Shown here: positions 8,132 through 18,352 of the stretch, piece after piece
Position numbering within the stretch: the stretch's first letter is position 1
Layout: every line of letters begins with the position of its first letter
Assembly: GCF_030814995.1 (NCBI RefSeq)
Contig: NZ_JAUSVX010000004.1
Span: 248,001 to 312,000 of the forward strand
Source: Labrys wisconsinensis
Lineage (GTDB): Bacteria > Pseudomonadota > Alphaproteobacteria > Rhizobiales > Labraceae
Direction: 5' to 3'
Length of the DNA stretch: 64,000 nucleotides
Notes under the pieces: generated by a model
Told to the model about the DNA's origin: nothing
The model's input: the letters and a program-made list of their open reading frames with translations, nothing else
Databases searched by the model: none
Translations under genes and position numbers: made by a program

Positions 8132-9487
8132 ATGTCTTCGCCCCCCGATATCGCAGCGGGCCGCCTCGCCGCGGACGACTATGCGCGCAACTTCTCCGAC
8201 CTGCATCCGCCGCTGACGCGGCACGAGGCGCGCGTGGCGGCCGAGCGCTGCCTGTTCTGCTACGACGCGCCCTGCATCAAGGCCTGCCCGACCGGCATCG
8301 ACATCCCGATGTTCATCCGGCAGATCATGACCGGCAACACGGTCGGCGCCGCCAAGACCATTCTCGACGCCAACATCATGGGCGGCATGTGCTCGCGCGT
8401 CTGCCCGACCGAGACGCTGTGCGAGGAAGCCTGCGTGCGCGAGGCCTCCGAGGGCCGCGCCGTCGAGATCGGCCAGCTGCAGCGCTATGCCACCGACGAC
8501 CTCTTCGCCAAGGGGCGCCAGCTCTATCACCGCGGGCCCGCCACCGGCCGGCGCATCGCGGTGGTCGGCGCCGGGCCGGCAGGCCTCGCCTGCGCCCACC
8601 GGCTCGCCGCGCTCGGCCACGAGGTCGTGGTCTACGAGGCACGCGAGAAGGGCGGCGGCCTCAACGAATACGGCATCGCCGCCTACAAGAGCACCGAAGA
8701 CTTCGCGCAGCGCGAGGTCGACTACATCACCGGCATCGGCGGCATCACCGTCGAATATGGCCAGCGCCTCGGGCGCGACATCACCCTGGCCGGCCTGCGG
8801 CAGGCCTTCGACGCCGTCTTCCTCGCCATCGGCCTCGGCGACACCAACGATCTCGGGCTTGAGGACGGCCTCGACGGCGTCGTCGACGCGGTCGACTACA
8901 TTGCCGGCCTGCGCCAGGCCGCTGATCTCGCCGGCCTGCCGGTCGGCCGCAGCATCGTCGTCATCGGCGGCGGCATGACCGCCATCGACATCGCCTCGCA
9001 GACCCGGCGGCTCGGCGCCGAGAGCGTCACCATCGCCTATCGCCGCGGTGAGAAGCAGATGAACGCCTCGGACTATGAGCAGGAGCTCGCCCAGACCGAC
9101 GGCGTGCTGATCCGCCACTGGCTGAAGCCGGCCCGGCTGGTCGGCGAGGCCGGCCGGCTGGTCGCCGTCGAGCTTGAATACACGCGCGAGGAGGGTGGGC
9201 GCCTCGTCGGCACCGGCGAGAGGCTGACCCTTCCCTGCGACCAGCTGTTCGCGGCCATCGGCCAGAGCCTGCTGCCGGCCGATATAGACGGCGTGCCGTT
9301 GACGATGGAGAAGGGCAGGATCAAGGTCGATGCCGAGCGCCGGACCTCCGTGCCCGGCATCTGGGCCGGCGGCGACTGCGTGGCCGGCGGCAAGGACCTC
9401 ACGGTCGCCGCCGTCGAGGACGGCAAGCAGGCGGCGCTGTCGATCGACCGCGCCCTGAAGGCGGCGACGGCCGTCGCGGCCGCCTGA
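8132..9487 (+). CDS. preT: NAD-dependent dihydropyrimidine dehydrogenase, flavoprotein/Fe-S subunit PreT (PydX)
   Basis: This subunit passes electrons between NADH and the catalytic subunit PreA during reduction of uracil or thymine. The 451-residue protein is like the small subunit of glutamate synthase: an N-terminal region with two sets of cysteines (RCLFCYDAPCIKACP near 39-53, MCSRVCPTETLCEEAC near 85-100) for [4Fe-4S] clusters, an FAD-binding VVGAGPAGLACAHRLAALGH near 144, and a nucleotide-binding IVVIGGGMTAIDIASQ near 268. ATG 8132 is preferred over the in-frame ATG at 8099 because GGAGG is well spaced before it and because 8099 lies within the RutR box. It is followed by preA after 17 bases. 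Confidence 0.92.
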   Translation: MSSPPDIAAGRLAADDYARNFSDLHPPLTRHEARVAAERCLFCYDAPCIKACPTGIDIPMFIRQIMTGNTVGAAKTILDANIMGGMCSRVCPTETLCEEACVREASEGRAVEIGQLQRYATDDLFAKGRQLYHRGPATGRRIAVVGAGPAGLACAHRLAALGHEVVVYEAREKGGGLNEYGIAAYKSTEDFAQREVDYITGIGGITVEYGQRLGRDITLAGLRQAFDAVFLAIGLGDTNDLGLEDGLDGVVDAVDYIAGLRQAADLAGLPVGRSIVVIGGGMTAIDIASQTRRLGAESVTIAYRRGEKQMNASDYEQELAQTDGVLIRHWLKPARLVGEAGRLVAVELEYTREEGGRLVGTGERLTLPCDQLFAAIGQSLLPADIDGVPLTMEKGRIKVDAERRTSVPGIWAGGDCVAGGKDLTVAAVEDGKQAALSIDRALKAATAVAAA

Positions 9488-9504
9488 AAAGAGGGGAGGA
9501 CGAC

Positions 9505-10830
9505 ATGGCCGATCTTCGCGTCGACTTCGTCGGCATCAAGGCGCCGAACCCGTTCTGGCTTGCCTCCGCGCCGCCGACGGACAAGGAATACAACGTCGTC
9601 CGCGCCTTCAAGGCCGGCTGGGGCGGTGTGGTCTGGAAGACGCTGGGCGAGGCGGGGCCGCCCGTCGTCAACGTCAACGGCCCACGCTACGGCGCCTGGC
9701 ACTCCCAGGACCGGCGCGTCATGGGCTTCAACAACATCGAGCTGATCACCGACCGGCCGCTCGAGGTCAACCTGCGCGAGATCAAGCAGGTCAAGCGCGA
9801 CTGGCCGGACCGGGCCCTGGTCGTGTCGCTGATGGTGCCCTGCGAGGAGCAGGCCTGGAAGGCGATCCTGCCCGTGGTCGAGGACACCGGCGCCGACGGC
9901 ATCGAGCTCAATTTCGGCTGCCCGCATGGCATGTCGGAGCGCGGCATGGGCTCGGCGGTCGGCCAGGTGCCCGAATATGTCGAGATGGTCGCGCGCTGGT
10001 GCAAGCAGAACACCCGCATGCCGGTCATCGTCAAGCTCACCCCCAACATCACCGATGTGCGCAAGCCGGCCGAGGCGGCCAGGCGCGGCGGCGCCGATGC
10101 GGTGTCACTGATCAACACCATCAACTCCATCGTCTCCGTCGACATCGACAGCATGCGCCCGACGCCGAATACCGACGGCTACGGCACCCATGGCGGCTAT
10201 TGCGGCCCGGCGGTGAAGCCGATCGCGCTCAGCATGGTCTCCGAGATCGCCCGCGCCCCGGCGACGCACGGCATGCCGATCTCCGGCATCGGCGGCATCG
10301 AGACCTGGCGCGACGCCGCCGAATACATGGCGCTCGGCTGCGGCACCGTGCAGGTCTGCACTGCCGCCATGGTCTATGGCTTCAAGGTCGTCGAGGAGAT
10401 GAAGACCGGCCTCTCCAACTGGATGGACGAGAAGGGTTACACCTCGGTCGAGGAGATCGTCGGCCGCGCCATCCCGCGCGTCACCGACTGGCAGCACCTC
10501 AACCTCGACTATGTCGTCAAGGCCCATATCGACCAGGACCTCTGCATCAAGTGCGGCCGCTGCCACATCGCCTGCGAGGACACCTCGCACCAGGCGATCT
10601 TCGCGGAGAAGGACGGCAGGCGCCATTTCGAGGTCAACGAGGCCGAATGCGTCGGCTGCAACCTCTGCGCCGTGGTCTGTCCGATCGAGAACTGCATCAC
10701 CATGCTGCCGATGGTGTCGGGCGTCGACCCCCGCACCGGCCGCACCATCGGCGGCCATATGACCTGGAAGGAGCACCCCAACAACCCGGCGGTGTTCAAC
10801 AAGGCCAAGGTGGCCGAGCCGGCGGAGTAG
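9505..10830 (+). CDS. preA: NAD-dependent dihydropyrimidine dehydrogenase, catalytic subunit PreA (PydA)
   Basis: PreA carries the FMN site where uracil/thymine is reduced to the 5,6-dihydro form, the first step of reductive pyrimidine breakdown. The 441-residue protein has a dihydroorotate-dehydrogenase-like TIM barrel with ELNFGCPHGMSERGMG, which holds the active-site cysteine, and a ferredoxin tail with two CxxCxxC-type sets (DLCIKCGRCHIACED near 347 and AECVGCNLCAVVCP near 382). The ATG at 9505 has GGGGAGGAC before it. It sits directly behind preT. Confidence 0.95.
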   Translation: MADLRVDFVGIKAPNPFWLASAPPTDKEYNVVRAFKAGWGGVVWKTLGEAGPPVVNVNGPRYGAWHSQDRRVMGFNNIELITDRPLEVNLREIKQVKRDWPDRALVVSLMVPCEEQAWKAILPVVEDTGADGIELNFGCPHGMSERGMGSAVGQVPEYVEMVARWCKQNTRMPVIVKLTPNITDVRKPAEAARRGGADAVSLINTINSIVSVDIDSMRPTPNTDGYGTHGGYCGPAVKPIALSMVSEIARAPATHGMPISGIGGIETWRDAAEYMALGCGTVQVCTAAMVYGFKVVEEMKTGLSNWMDEKGYTSVEEIVGRAIPRVTDWQHLNLDYVVKAHIDQDLCIKCGRCHIACEDTSHQAIFAEKDGRRHFEVNEAECVGCNLCAVVCPIENCITMLPMVSGVDPRTGRTIGGHMTWKEHPNNPAVFNKAKVAEPAE

Positions 10831-10878
10831 AGGCGGCAGGGTGGAATCAGGGGGCGGAAGGCTTTCGCGCCGGACCGG

Positions 10879-11568
10879 TTGAACGCTGTGCAGCTCCAGG
10901 CCCTCTCCGCACTCGCCGCGCGCGCCGGCCTCGCCCTGCGCGGCGCCTTCCACCCCGGTGCGGGCGATCTGGTCCCTGTCGAGCCCGGCGGCGCCCCGCC
11001 CGGCACCCTGGTCCTGCTCGGCTGGATCGGTGGCCGGCAATGGCCGGCCTTCGCCGCCTCGCCCGAGGCCGCGGACGGCGCCCCCGATCCGCTCGACCGC
11101 TGGTCACGCCGGGTGATCGATGCGCTCGCCGCCGAGGTCGATGCGACGGCGCTCTATCCCTTCGGGGGGCCGCCCTGGCATCCCTTCCAGCGTTGGGCCA
11201 TGCGAGCGGAGCCGGTCTCGCCCTCGCCCCTCGGCATCCTGATCCATCCCGACTGGGGCCTCTGGCACAGCTATCGCGGCGCGCTCGCCTTCGCCGGGCG
11301 GCTCGATGTGGCGCCGCCTTCCGCCCGTGCCAGCCCCTGCGTGAGCTGCGCGGCGAAGCCCTGCCTGTCGGCCTGCCCGGTCGGCGCCTTCATGCCGGCC
11401 GGCTACGACGTCGCCGCCTGCGCCGCCCATGCCGGCGCGCCGGCTGGGACCGAATGCCGCGAGCGCGGCTGCCTCGCGCGCCGGGCTTGCCCGGTGGCGG
11501 CGGATATGGCGTATGGGGGCGGGCAGGCCGCCTTCCACATGCGGGCGTTCCTGCACGGCAAGCTCTGA
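10879..11568 (+). CDS. Ferredoxin-like [4Fe-4S] protein behind the dihydropyrimidine dehydrogenase genes
   Basis: The 229-residue protein has an unrecognised N-terminal 145 residues, then cysteine-rich motifs typical of [4Fe-4S] clusters: SPCVSCAAKPCLSACPVGAF and a second set ECRERGCLARRACPV. It begins at a TTG codon 48 bases after preA and is probably cotranscribed. Its position suggests an electron-transfer or maturation role linked to PreT/PreA, but nothing in the sequence proves that. The N-terminus is poorly conserved, so the start may lie a few codons away. Confidence 0.65.
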   Translation: MNAVQLQALSALAARAGLALRGAFHPGAGDLVPVEPGGAPPGTLVLLGWIGGRQWPAFAASPEAADGAPDPLDRWSRRVIDALAAEVDATALYPFGGPPWHPFQRWAMRAEPVSPSPLGILIHPDWGLWHSYRGALAFAGRLDVAPPSARASPCVSCAAKPCLSACPVGAFMPAGYDVAACAAHAGAPAGTECRERGCLARRACPVAADMAYGGGQAAFHMRAFLHGKL

Positions 11569-11654
11569 GCGGGTTTTGAGGGCATCCCGGCCTGCGAAAG
11601 CCCGCCGGAGCTTTCGAAGTCGCGTTGGGGAATCGGGGCGGTGGAGATCGACGC

Positions 11655-12017
11655 GTGAGCACGCTTGGCAACGTCCTGGTCGCCGTGATCGTGATGCTGC
11701 ACCTGTGGTTCCTGGTGCTGGAGATGTTCCTGTGGACCAAGCCGATCGGCCTCGGCACCTTCGGCCAGAGCGCCGAGCAGGCGGAGGCCTCGGCCGCGCT
11801 CGCCGGCAGCCAGGGCCTCTACAACGGCTTCCTCGCCGCCGGCCTGATCCTGGCGCTGAGCCTGCACGATGCGGCGACCTCGCTGCACCTGAAAGTGTTC
11901 TTCCTGGTCTGCATCCTCATCGCCGGCGTCTATGGCGGCGTCGCGATCAAGGGCCGGATCTTCCTGATCCAGGGCCTGCCGGCGCTGGTTGCCCTGCTCA
12001 GCTTCTGGCTGGGATAG
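11655..12017 (+). CDS. DUF1304-family small membrane protein
   Basis: The 120-residue protein has four predicted transmembrane helices (near 5-24, 50-67, 75-94 and 100-117) and reads like DUF1304 proteins: HLWFLVLEMFLW near the start, then QGLYNGFLAAGL. I chose GTG 11655 because GGAG lies eight bases upstream and the product then starts in the first helix. Its function is unknown. It lies between the Fe-S gene and rutR, tail to tail with rutR (stops three bases apart). Confidence 0.8.
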   Translation: MSTLGNVLVAVIVMLHLWFLVLEMFLWTKPIGLGTFGQSAEQAEASAALAGSQGLYNGFLAAGLILALSLHDAATSLHLKVFFLVCILIAGVYGGVAIKGRIFLIQGLPALVALLSFWLG

Positions 12018-12020
12018 GGC

Positions 12021-12662
12021 TCAGCGCGTCAGCACGCCGCGCAGGATCACCCCGACCACGGCCTGCCGCGTCTCGCCGAAGAAGGCTTCGTCCTCCAGCC
12101 CCTTGCCGGTCAGGGCCCGGATCTGTGTGGCGAAATCGGCATAGTGCTGCGTCGTCGCCCAGATCATGAACAGGAGATGGCGCGGGTCCATCGGAGCCAG
12201 CCGGCCCTCGGCGATCCAGCCGTTGACGATGCCGATCTTGCGGTCGACCAGCTCGGCCAGCTCCGTTTCCAGCACGTGGGAGAGGTGCGGGGCGCCCTGC
12301 ATGATCTCGATGGCGAACAGGCGCGAGGCTTCGGGGAAGCGGCGGGAATGCTCGAGCTTCTGCTCGATATAGGCGGTGAGCGAGGCCTCGGGCCCGCGCG
12401 CCGCGTCGAGCTCGCGCAAGGGCTTCAGCCAGATGTCGAGCATGCGCGTCAGCACCGCCCGATAGAGGTCGTCCTTGCTGCGGAAATAATAGAGCAGGTT
12501 GGTCTTCGACATGCCGGCCGCTTCGGCGATCTGCTCGATGCGCGTGCCGCGCAGCCCGTGGCCGGCGAAGGCGGTGAGGGCGGCATCGAGGATGCGGTCG
12601 ATATTGGCCGCGCCGATGCGCGTCTTCGGCCGCGCCGTCGCGGCTGCGTCACCATCCGCCAT
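12021..12662 (-). CDS. rutR: RutR-family TetR-type regulator of pyrimidine catabolism
   Basis: The 213-residue protein closely follows E. coli RutR, a uracil/thymine-responsive repressor. The N-terminal helix-turn-helix reads LRGTRIEQIAEAAGMSKTNL followed by LYYFRSKDDLYRAVL; the ligand-binding domain has ILDIWLKPL-type residues, EIMQGAPHL, and FMIWATTQHYADFATQIRAL. The ATG at 12662 has GGAGA six bases upstream. Binding to pyrimidine is expected to release it from boxes such as those at 8091-8106 and 29228-29243. E. coli uses RutR for the rutA-G operon; no rutA-G gene is visible here. Confidence 0.88.
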   Translation of the reverse strand: MADGDAAATARPKTRIGAANIDRILDAALTAFAGHGLRGTRIEQIAEAAGMSKTNLLYYFRSKDDLYRAVLTRMLDIWLKPLRELDAARGPEASLTAYIEQKLEHSRRFPEASRLFAIEIMQGAPHLSHVLETELAELVDRKIGIVNGWIAEGRLAPMDPRHLLFMIWATTQHYADFATQIRALTGKGLEDEAFFGETRQAVVGVILRGVLTR

Positions 12663-12746
12663 GCTGTCTCTCCGCTGCCAGCGATAGCACCATGCGGCCC
12701 GGCACGAAAGCGCCGTGGGCGGAGGGGCGTCGCGCGGGAAACACCA

Positions 12747-12777
12747 CGTCATGGACGGGACAAGCCCGTCCATGACG
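12747..12777. repeat. Dispersed intergenic palindrome, single hairpin copy
   Basis: CGTCATGGACGGG and CCCGTCCATGACG are perfect 13-bp arms around the loop ACAAG. Related arms occur in the copies at 15011-15099 and 37602-37718. It lies between rutR and the XRE-cupin gene, upstream of rutR. The family resembles REP/BIME-like intergenic palindromes. Confidence 0.75.
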
Positions 12778-12866
12778 ACAAAAGGCTGCGCCCCAAGGCG
12801 GGTTTGTCTGTGCTGCATGCATCTCCCTCCCTCCCGGACCATCCCGCGACGCGGGATGAAGGCCGC

Positions 12867-13418
12867 TCAGAACGAGGGCGGCGTGCAGGCGCTCACCAGC
12901 TCGCAGGGCACCTCGCCGACATTGCGGAAGCGATGCGGCTCGCGGCTGTCGAAGGCATAGGCGTCGCCCGGGCCCAGCACGGCCTTGTCGGCGCCGACCG
13001 TCACCTCGAGCTCGCCGCGGATGATGATGCCGCATTCCTCGCCCTGGTGCTGCAGCAGGATCTTGCCGCTGTCGGCGCCTGGGGCATAGCGCTCGGAGAT
13101 CATCTGCAGCGCCCGCCCGCGCAGGTCCGTGCCGACCTGGCGGTAGGACACCGGGCCGCGGCCGATCTCCATCAGCTCGCCGGCGCGATAGAACACCTTG
13201 CGTGCATGGCTCTCATCGAGGGCGAAGAACTCGGCAAGCCCGATCGGCACTGCGTCCAGCACGCGCTTCAGCGCCCCGACCGAGGGGTTGACCGCGTTGG
13301 ACTCCATCAGCGAGATCGTGGCGTTGGAGATGCCGGCCCGCTTGGCGAGCTGGCGCTGCGACAGGCCGCGCGCCTCGCGCACCCGGCGCAGCAGCGCGCC
13401 GAGATCCACCCCCGGCAT
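12867..13418 (-). CDS. XRE-family regulator with a C-terminal cupin domain (PuuR-like)
   Basis: The 183-residue protein has an N-terminal Cro/C1-type helix-turn-helix (about 8-62, ARGLSQRQLAKRAGISNATI) and a C-terminal cupin (about 105-178, with GEECGIIIRGELEVTVG and FDSREPHRFRNVG). PuuR-like proteins of this build regulate amine and amino-acid catabolism through a small ligand held in the cupin. It is divergent from the aminotransferase gene, and the shared 229-base upstream region holds two inverted repeats. The start has AGGAGG upstream. It is the likely local regulator of the aminotransferase. Confidence 0.85.
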   Translation of the reverse strand: MPGVDLGALLRRVREARGLSQRQLAKRAGISNATISLMESNAVNPSVGALKRVLDAVPIGLAEFFALDESHARKVFYRAGELMEIGRGPVSYRQVGTDLRGRALQMISERYAPGADSGKILLQHQGEECGIIIRGELEVTVGADKAVLGPGDAYAFDSREPHRFRNVGEVPCELVSACTPPSF

Positions 13419-13435
13419 GGCGCCTCCTGTTTAGA

Positions 13436-13472
13436 GTGTTGAGGATCTTCAACACGATACGGAAATTATCGT
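13436..13472. promoter_or_regulatory. Two adjacent inverted repeats between the XRE-cupin gene and the aminotransferase
   Basis: GTGTTGA (13436-13442) pairs with TCAACAC (13449-13455), and ACGATA (13454-13459) pairs with TATCGT (13467-13472). They lie 18 bases upstream of the XRE-cupin start and about 175 bases upstream of the aminotransferase. They are probable operators for the XRE-cupin protein, which would regulate itself and the divergent gene. Confidence 0.5.
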
Positions 13473-13647
13473 GATTTATCAATGCCACTGGCTCTGCGAA
13501 CCTAACGTCTTGTTGGCAAAACGCTGAACGGGTAAGCTCGCGCGCGATCTGCCCGTTCCGGCAACTCGCCGGCCTTCCAATGCCCCTGCCGTGCGGCGAT
13601 GGGGGGAGAGCCGGAAGGGCAGACATCATCCGCCGGAGGAACCAGCC

Positions 13648-14976
13648 ATGAACGCGCCGACCCGCGTCGTCCCCAACAACCTCGAAGCGTTCTGGATGCC
13701 GTTCACCGCGAACCGGCAGTTCAAGGCCAATCCGCGCCTGTTCGTCAGCGCCAAGGACATGCACTACCGCACCGCCGACGGGCGCGAGGTGCTCGACGGC
13801 ACCGCGGGCCTGTGGTGCTGCAATGCCGGCCATTCCCGCCCCAGGATCGTCGAGGCGATCCAGAACCAGGTGGCCGAGCTCGACTATGCCCCGGCCTTCC
13901 AGATGGGTCATCCCAAGGCGTTCGAATTGTCCTCGCGCCTGATCCAGCTGACGCCCAAGGGCATCGACCACGTCTTCTACACCAATTCCGGCTCCGAATC
14001 GGTCGAGACGGCGCTAAAGATGGCGATCGCCTATCACCGGGTGAAGGGCGAGGGCAGCCGCTTCCGCCTGATCGGGCGCGAGCGCGGCTATCACGGCGTC
14101 AATTTCGGCGGCGTCTCGGTCGGCGGCATCGTCGGCAACCGCAAGATGTTCGGCACGCTGCTCACCGGCGTCGACCACATCCGCCACACCCACGACCTCA
14201 CGCGCAACGCCTTCTCGCGCGGCCAGCCCGAATACGGCGCCGAGTTCGCCGAGGACCTGGAGCGCGTCATCCAGCTGCACGACGCCTCCACCGTCGCGGC
14301 CGTGATCGTCGAGCCGGTGGCCGGCTCCACCGGCGTGCTGATCCCGCCCAAGGGCTATCTCGAGCGCATCCGTGCCATCTGCGACAAATACGGCGTGCTC
14401 CTGATCTTCGACGAGGTGATCACCGGCTTCGGCCGCCTCGGCCAGCCCTTCGCCGCCGACTATTTCGGCGTCACCCCCGACCTGATGACCACCGCCAAGG
14501 GCATCACCTCGGGCGTCATCCCGATGGGCGCGGTGTTCGTGAAGAAGGAGATCCATGACGCCTTCATGAACGGGCCGGAGCACCTCATCGAGTTCTTCCA
14601 CGGCTACACCTATTCGGCCAATCCGGTGGCCTGCGCCGCCGCGCTCGGCACCCTCGACACCTACCAGGAGGAGGGGCTGCTGACCCGGGCCGCCGAGCTC
14701 GCCGACCACTGGGCCGACGGGGTGCATTCGCTGAAGGACCTGCCGCACGTCATCGACACCCGCAATCTCGGCCTGATCGGCGCGATCGAGCTCGAGCCGA
14801 TCGCCGGCCAGCCGACCAAGCGCGCCTTCACCGCCTTCCTCGACGCCTACGAGAAGGGCCTGCTGATCCGCACCACCGGCGACATCATCGCCCTGTCGCC
14901 GCCGCTGATCATCACCAAGGCGCAGATCGACCAGCTGTTCGACACGCTGCGCGGCGTGCTGAAGGCGCTGGATTGA
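13648..14976 (+). CDS. Omega-amino acid--pyruvate aminotransferase (beta-alanine:pyruvate type)
   Basis: The 442-residue protein is a class III PLP-dependent aminotransferase. It begins NNLEAFWMPFTANRQFK, as in beta-alanine:pyruvate transaminases, with GSESVETALKMA, YHGVNFGG, the PLP-contacting LIFDEVITGFGRLG and the Schiff-base lysine in MTTAKGITSG. Here it should convert beta-alanine, the end product of pyrimidine ring breakdown, to malonate semialdehyde with pyruvate as acceptor. ATG 13648 is preceded by CGGAGGA. It is divergent from the XRE-cupin regulator and followed by the semialdehyde dehydrogenase. Confidence 0.9.
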   Translation: MNAPTRVVPNNLEAFWMPFTANRQFKANPRLFVSAKDMHYRTADGREVLDGTAGLWCCNAGHSRPRIVEAIQNQVAELDYAPAFQMGHPKAFELSSRLIQLTPKGIDHVFYTNSGSESVETALKMAIAYHRVKGEGSRFRLIGRERGYHGVNFGGVSVGGIVGNRKMFGTLLTGVDHIRHTHDLTRNAFSRGQPEYGAEFAEDLERVIQLHDASTVAAVIVEPVAGSTGVLIPPKGYLERIRAICDKYGVLLIFDEVITGFGRLGQPFAADYFGVTPDLMTTAKGITSGVIPMGAVFVKKEIHDAFMNGPEHLIEFFHGYTYSANPVACAAALGTLDTYQEEGLLTRAAELADHWADGVHSLKDLPHVIDTRNLGLIGAIELEPIAGQPTKRAFTAFLDAYEKGLLIRTTGDIIALSPPLIITKAQIDQLFDTLRGVLKALD

Positions 14977-15010
14977 CGTCACACGATTGAAGGGCGAGGC
15001 GCCGGATCCT

Positions 15011-15099
15011 CGTCATGGGCGGACTTGATCCGCCCATCCACGCGAACACATGCTGATGTCGAGTTCGCGTGGATGGCCGGGACAAGCCCGGCCATGACG
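15011..15099. repeat. Dispersed intergenic palindrome, compound copy
   Basis: Two hairpins (arms around 15016-15033 and 15074-15091) are joined by CCACGCGAAC (15038-15047) pairing with GTTCGCGTGG (15063-15072). CGTCATGG and CCATGACG mark the ends. It fills the gap between the aminotransferase and the semialdehyde dehydrogenase. The same unit recurs at 37602-37718 in a different arrangement. Confidence 0.75.
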
Positions 15100-15127
15100 G
15101 CCCGGTTCATGTGCCGAGTTTTTCTGC

Positions 15128-15156
15128 GGGTACGATAGCCAGGTACCTTCGTACCC
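15128..15156. promoter_or_regulatory. Iterated palindrome upstream of the semialdehyde dehydrogenase
   Basis: GGGTACGA (15128-15135) pairs with TCGTACCC (15149-15156), and the spacer contains the palindrome AGGTACCT (15141-15148). The set lies 30 bases before the ATG. It is a plausible operator or a hairpin in the leader; no known regulator is assigned. Confidence 0.4.
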
Positions 15157-15185
15157 CGACATTCTCCAAGAACAAGGATCACGCC

Positions 15186-16659
<1,474 letters not shown>

Positions 16660-16682
<23 letters not shown>

Positions 16683-17973
16683 GGCGGGCCGCGAGGGCGC
16701 CGGGGAAGGAGCCCTCCAGGCGCGGCGGTGCGAACGGCATCGCCGCGTCCGGCGTGCTCAGGTGCACCCGGTTGCGGCCGAGGCGCTTGGCGACGTAGAG
16801 GGCGTGGTCGGCGTGCTCGTAGAGCCTGTCCACGCCCAGCGCCGGGTCGGACGCGGTGGCGATGCCGATGCTGAGCGTGGCCTGGATCGCGGCCCTGCCG
16901 GCCGCCACCGGGCTGCCGGCCACGGCCGCTCGGATCCGCTCGCCGATATGCGCGGCCTCCTGGTCGGAGGTCGCCGGCAGGATGGCGGCGAACTCCTCGC
17001 CGCCGATCCGGGCGACGATGTCGTTCGGGCGCATCTCGCCGCGGCAGCGCCGGGCGATCTCCTGCAGCACCAGGTCGCCCGTGCCATGGCCGTGACGGTC
17101 GTTGATCGCCTTGAAATGGTCGACGTCGAGGATGGCCAGCGCCAACGGCCCGGAGGCCGCCGTCGTCGCCCCGAGGCAGGCCTCGGCGCTGTCGAAGAAA
17201 TGCCGGCGGTTGGCGAGCCCGGTCAGGCTGTCGGTCGTCGCCATCTGGATCAGCATCGCCTCGAGCTGGCGCTCCCGCGTCACGTCGGAATAGACGTTGA
17301 CGTGCACGGACCCGACCGCGCGGTAGCGGAACTGGATCACCTTGACGGTGCCGTCGCGGCAGCGCACGCGCCATTCCTGCGGCACCATCTCGGCATTCCC
17401 GGCGCGCGCCCGCTCGACGCCCTCGGTCCAGGAGCGGCGGGCGAGATCCCGATAGTCCGGGTCGGGATAGGCCAGGCGCCACCAGTCTTCCAGGTTGCTC
17501 GTCTCCTCCGGCGCGTAGCCGAGCAGCTCCATCTCGTGGCGGTTGACCATGAGCGTGCGCATCTCGCCGTCCATGATCTCGACGCCGACCGGCAGCCAGT
17601 CGAGGATCTGGCGCAGCTCCCGCGTCCATTCCGGCGCCTGGGCGGGATCGTCGGCCGGCATCGCCGTCAGCAGCCAGCCGTCCCCGTGCCGGGCGGGATG
17701 GAAGGCGACGGCGCGCTCGACACCCATGAAGTTGCAGGCGAGGATGTTGGCCTGCTCGGGCGCATCGGCCAGCCGGTTGGCGAGCCGCGCGGCGGCATCG
17801 CGGCCGACGAGGTCCGCCATCGTCGCCGGCGCCTGCCAGTCCCCGGGCCGGCCGGCGAGGCGCCGCATGGCCGCGTTCAGGCGCACGATGCTGCGGCCGT
17901 CCGCCCGCAGCACGACCAGAGGCGCGGCGACGAGGTCGATCAGATCGGACTCCGGAAATTCGCCGCCCGCCAT
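16660..17973 (-). CDS. PAS-domain diguanylate cyclase
   Basis: The 437-residue protein makes the second messenger cyclic di-GMP. It has two PAS-like segments in the N-terminal half (the second, about 140-245, with NRHEMELLGYAPEET and a C-terminal PAC stretch) and a GGDEF domain (about 255-420) with TDSLTGLANRRHFFD, DVDHFKAINDRHGHGTGD and the intact active-site loop RIGGEEFAAILP. No transmembrane segment is evident. The start at 17973 is the best of several; an open frame continues to 18090. It converges on mmsA with a 23-base overlap. Confidence 0.9.
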
Positions 17974-18352
17974 CCCCTGCGACCCCGTCGGCGCCTGCCA
18001 AGACCCATTTTCCGCCGCGGATGCTAGCGGCCACAGCTTAAGGCACCGTTCCAAATTGCCCGGGAAATGCGGGCAGTGCGGCGGCGCCACTTCGATTCAG
18101 TCATTCGTCGCCGCCGCGTGGGTGGAGGCCTCGCCAAGACTGCGCGCCCAGCGTTCGATTCGATCATTGACGGAGAGAGCGCTCAGCACCGCCTTCGGGA
18201 TCGGACCCGGATAACTTTCCAGCCACAAGGCAACGGGAACCGTTGCGGATGAAACGGTAGGATATTTTCGACTTGGGACTTGCTCATCGCCCCATCAAAG
18301 GGATGTCTTGCTGCCACAGAACTTCAGCGGCCCAGCCGACCCAACCCGCATA
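17974..18352. other. Intergenic region with no gene recognised
   Basis: About 380 bases lie between the diguanylate cyclase start and the end of the outer-membrane protein gene, both on the minus strand. It must hold the promoter of the cyclase. Short open frames on the plus strand show no codon bias or recognised motif. Confidence 0.5.

Noticed and set aside
11589-11654. Extension of the DUF1304 gene to the TTG at 11625
   Set aside because: The added residues are Gly/Arg-rich and the GTG at 11655 has a properly placed GGAG.
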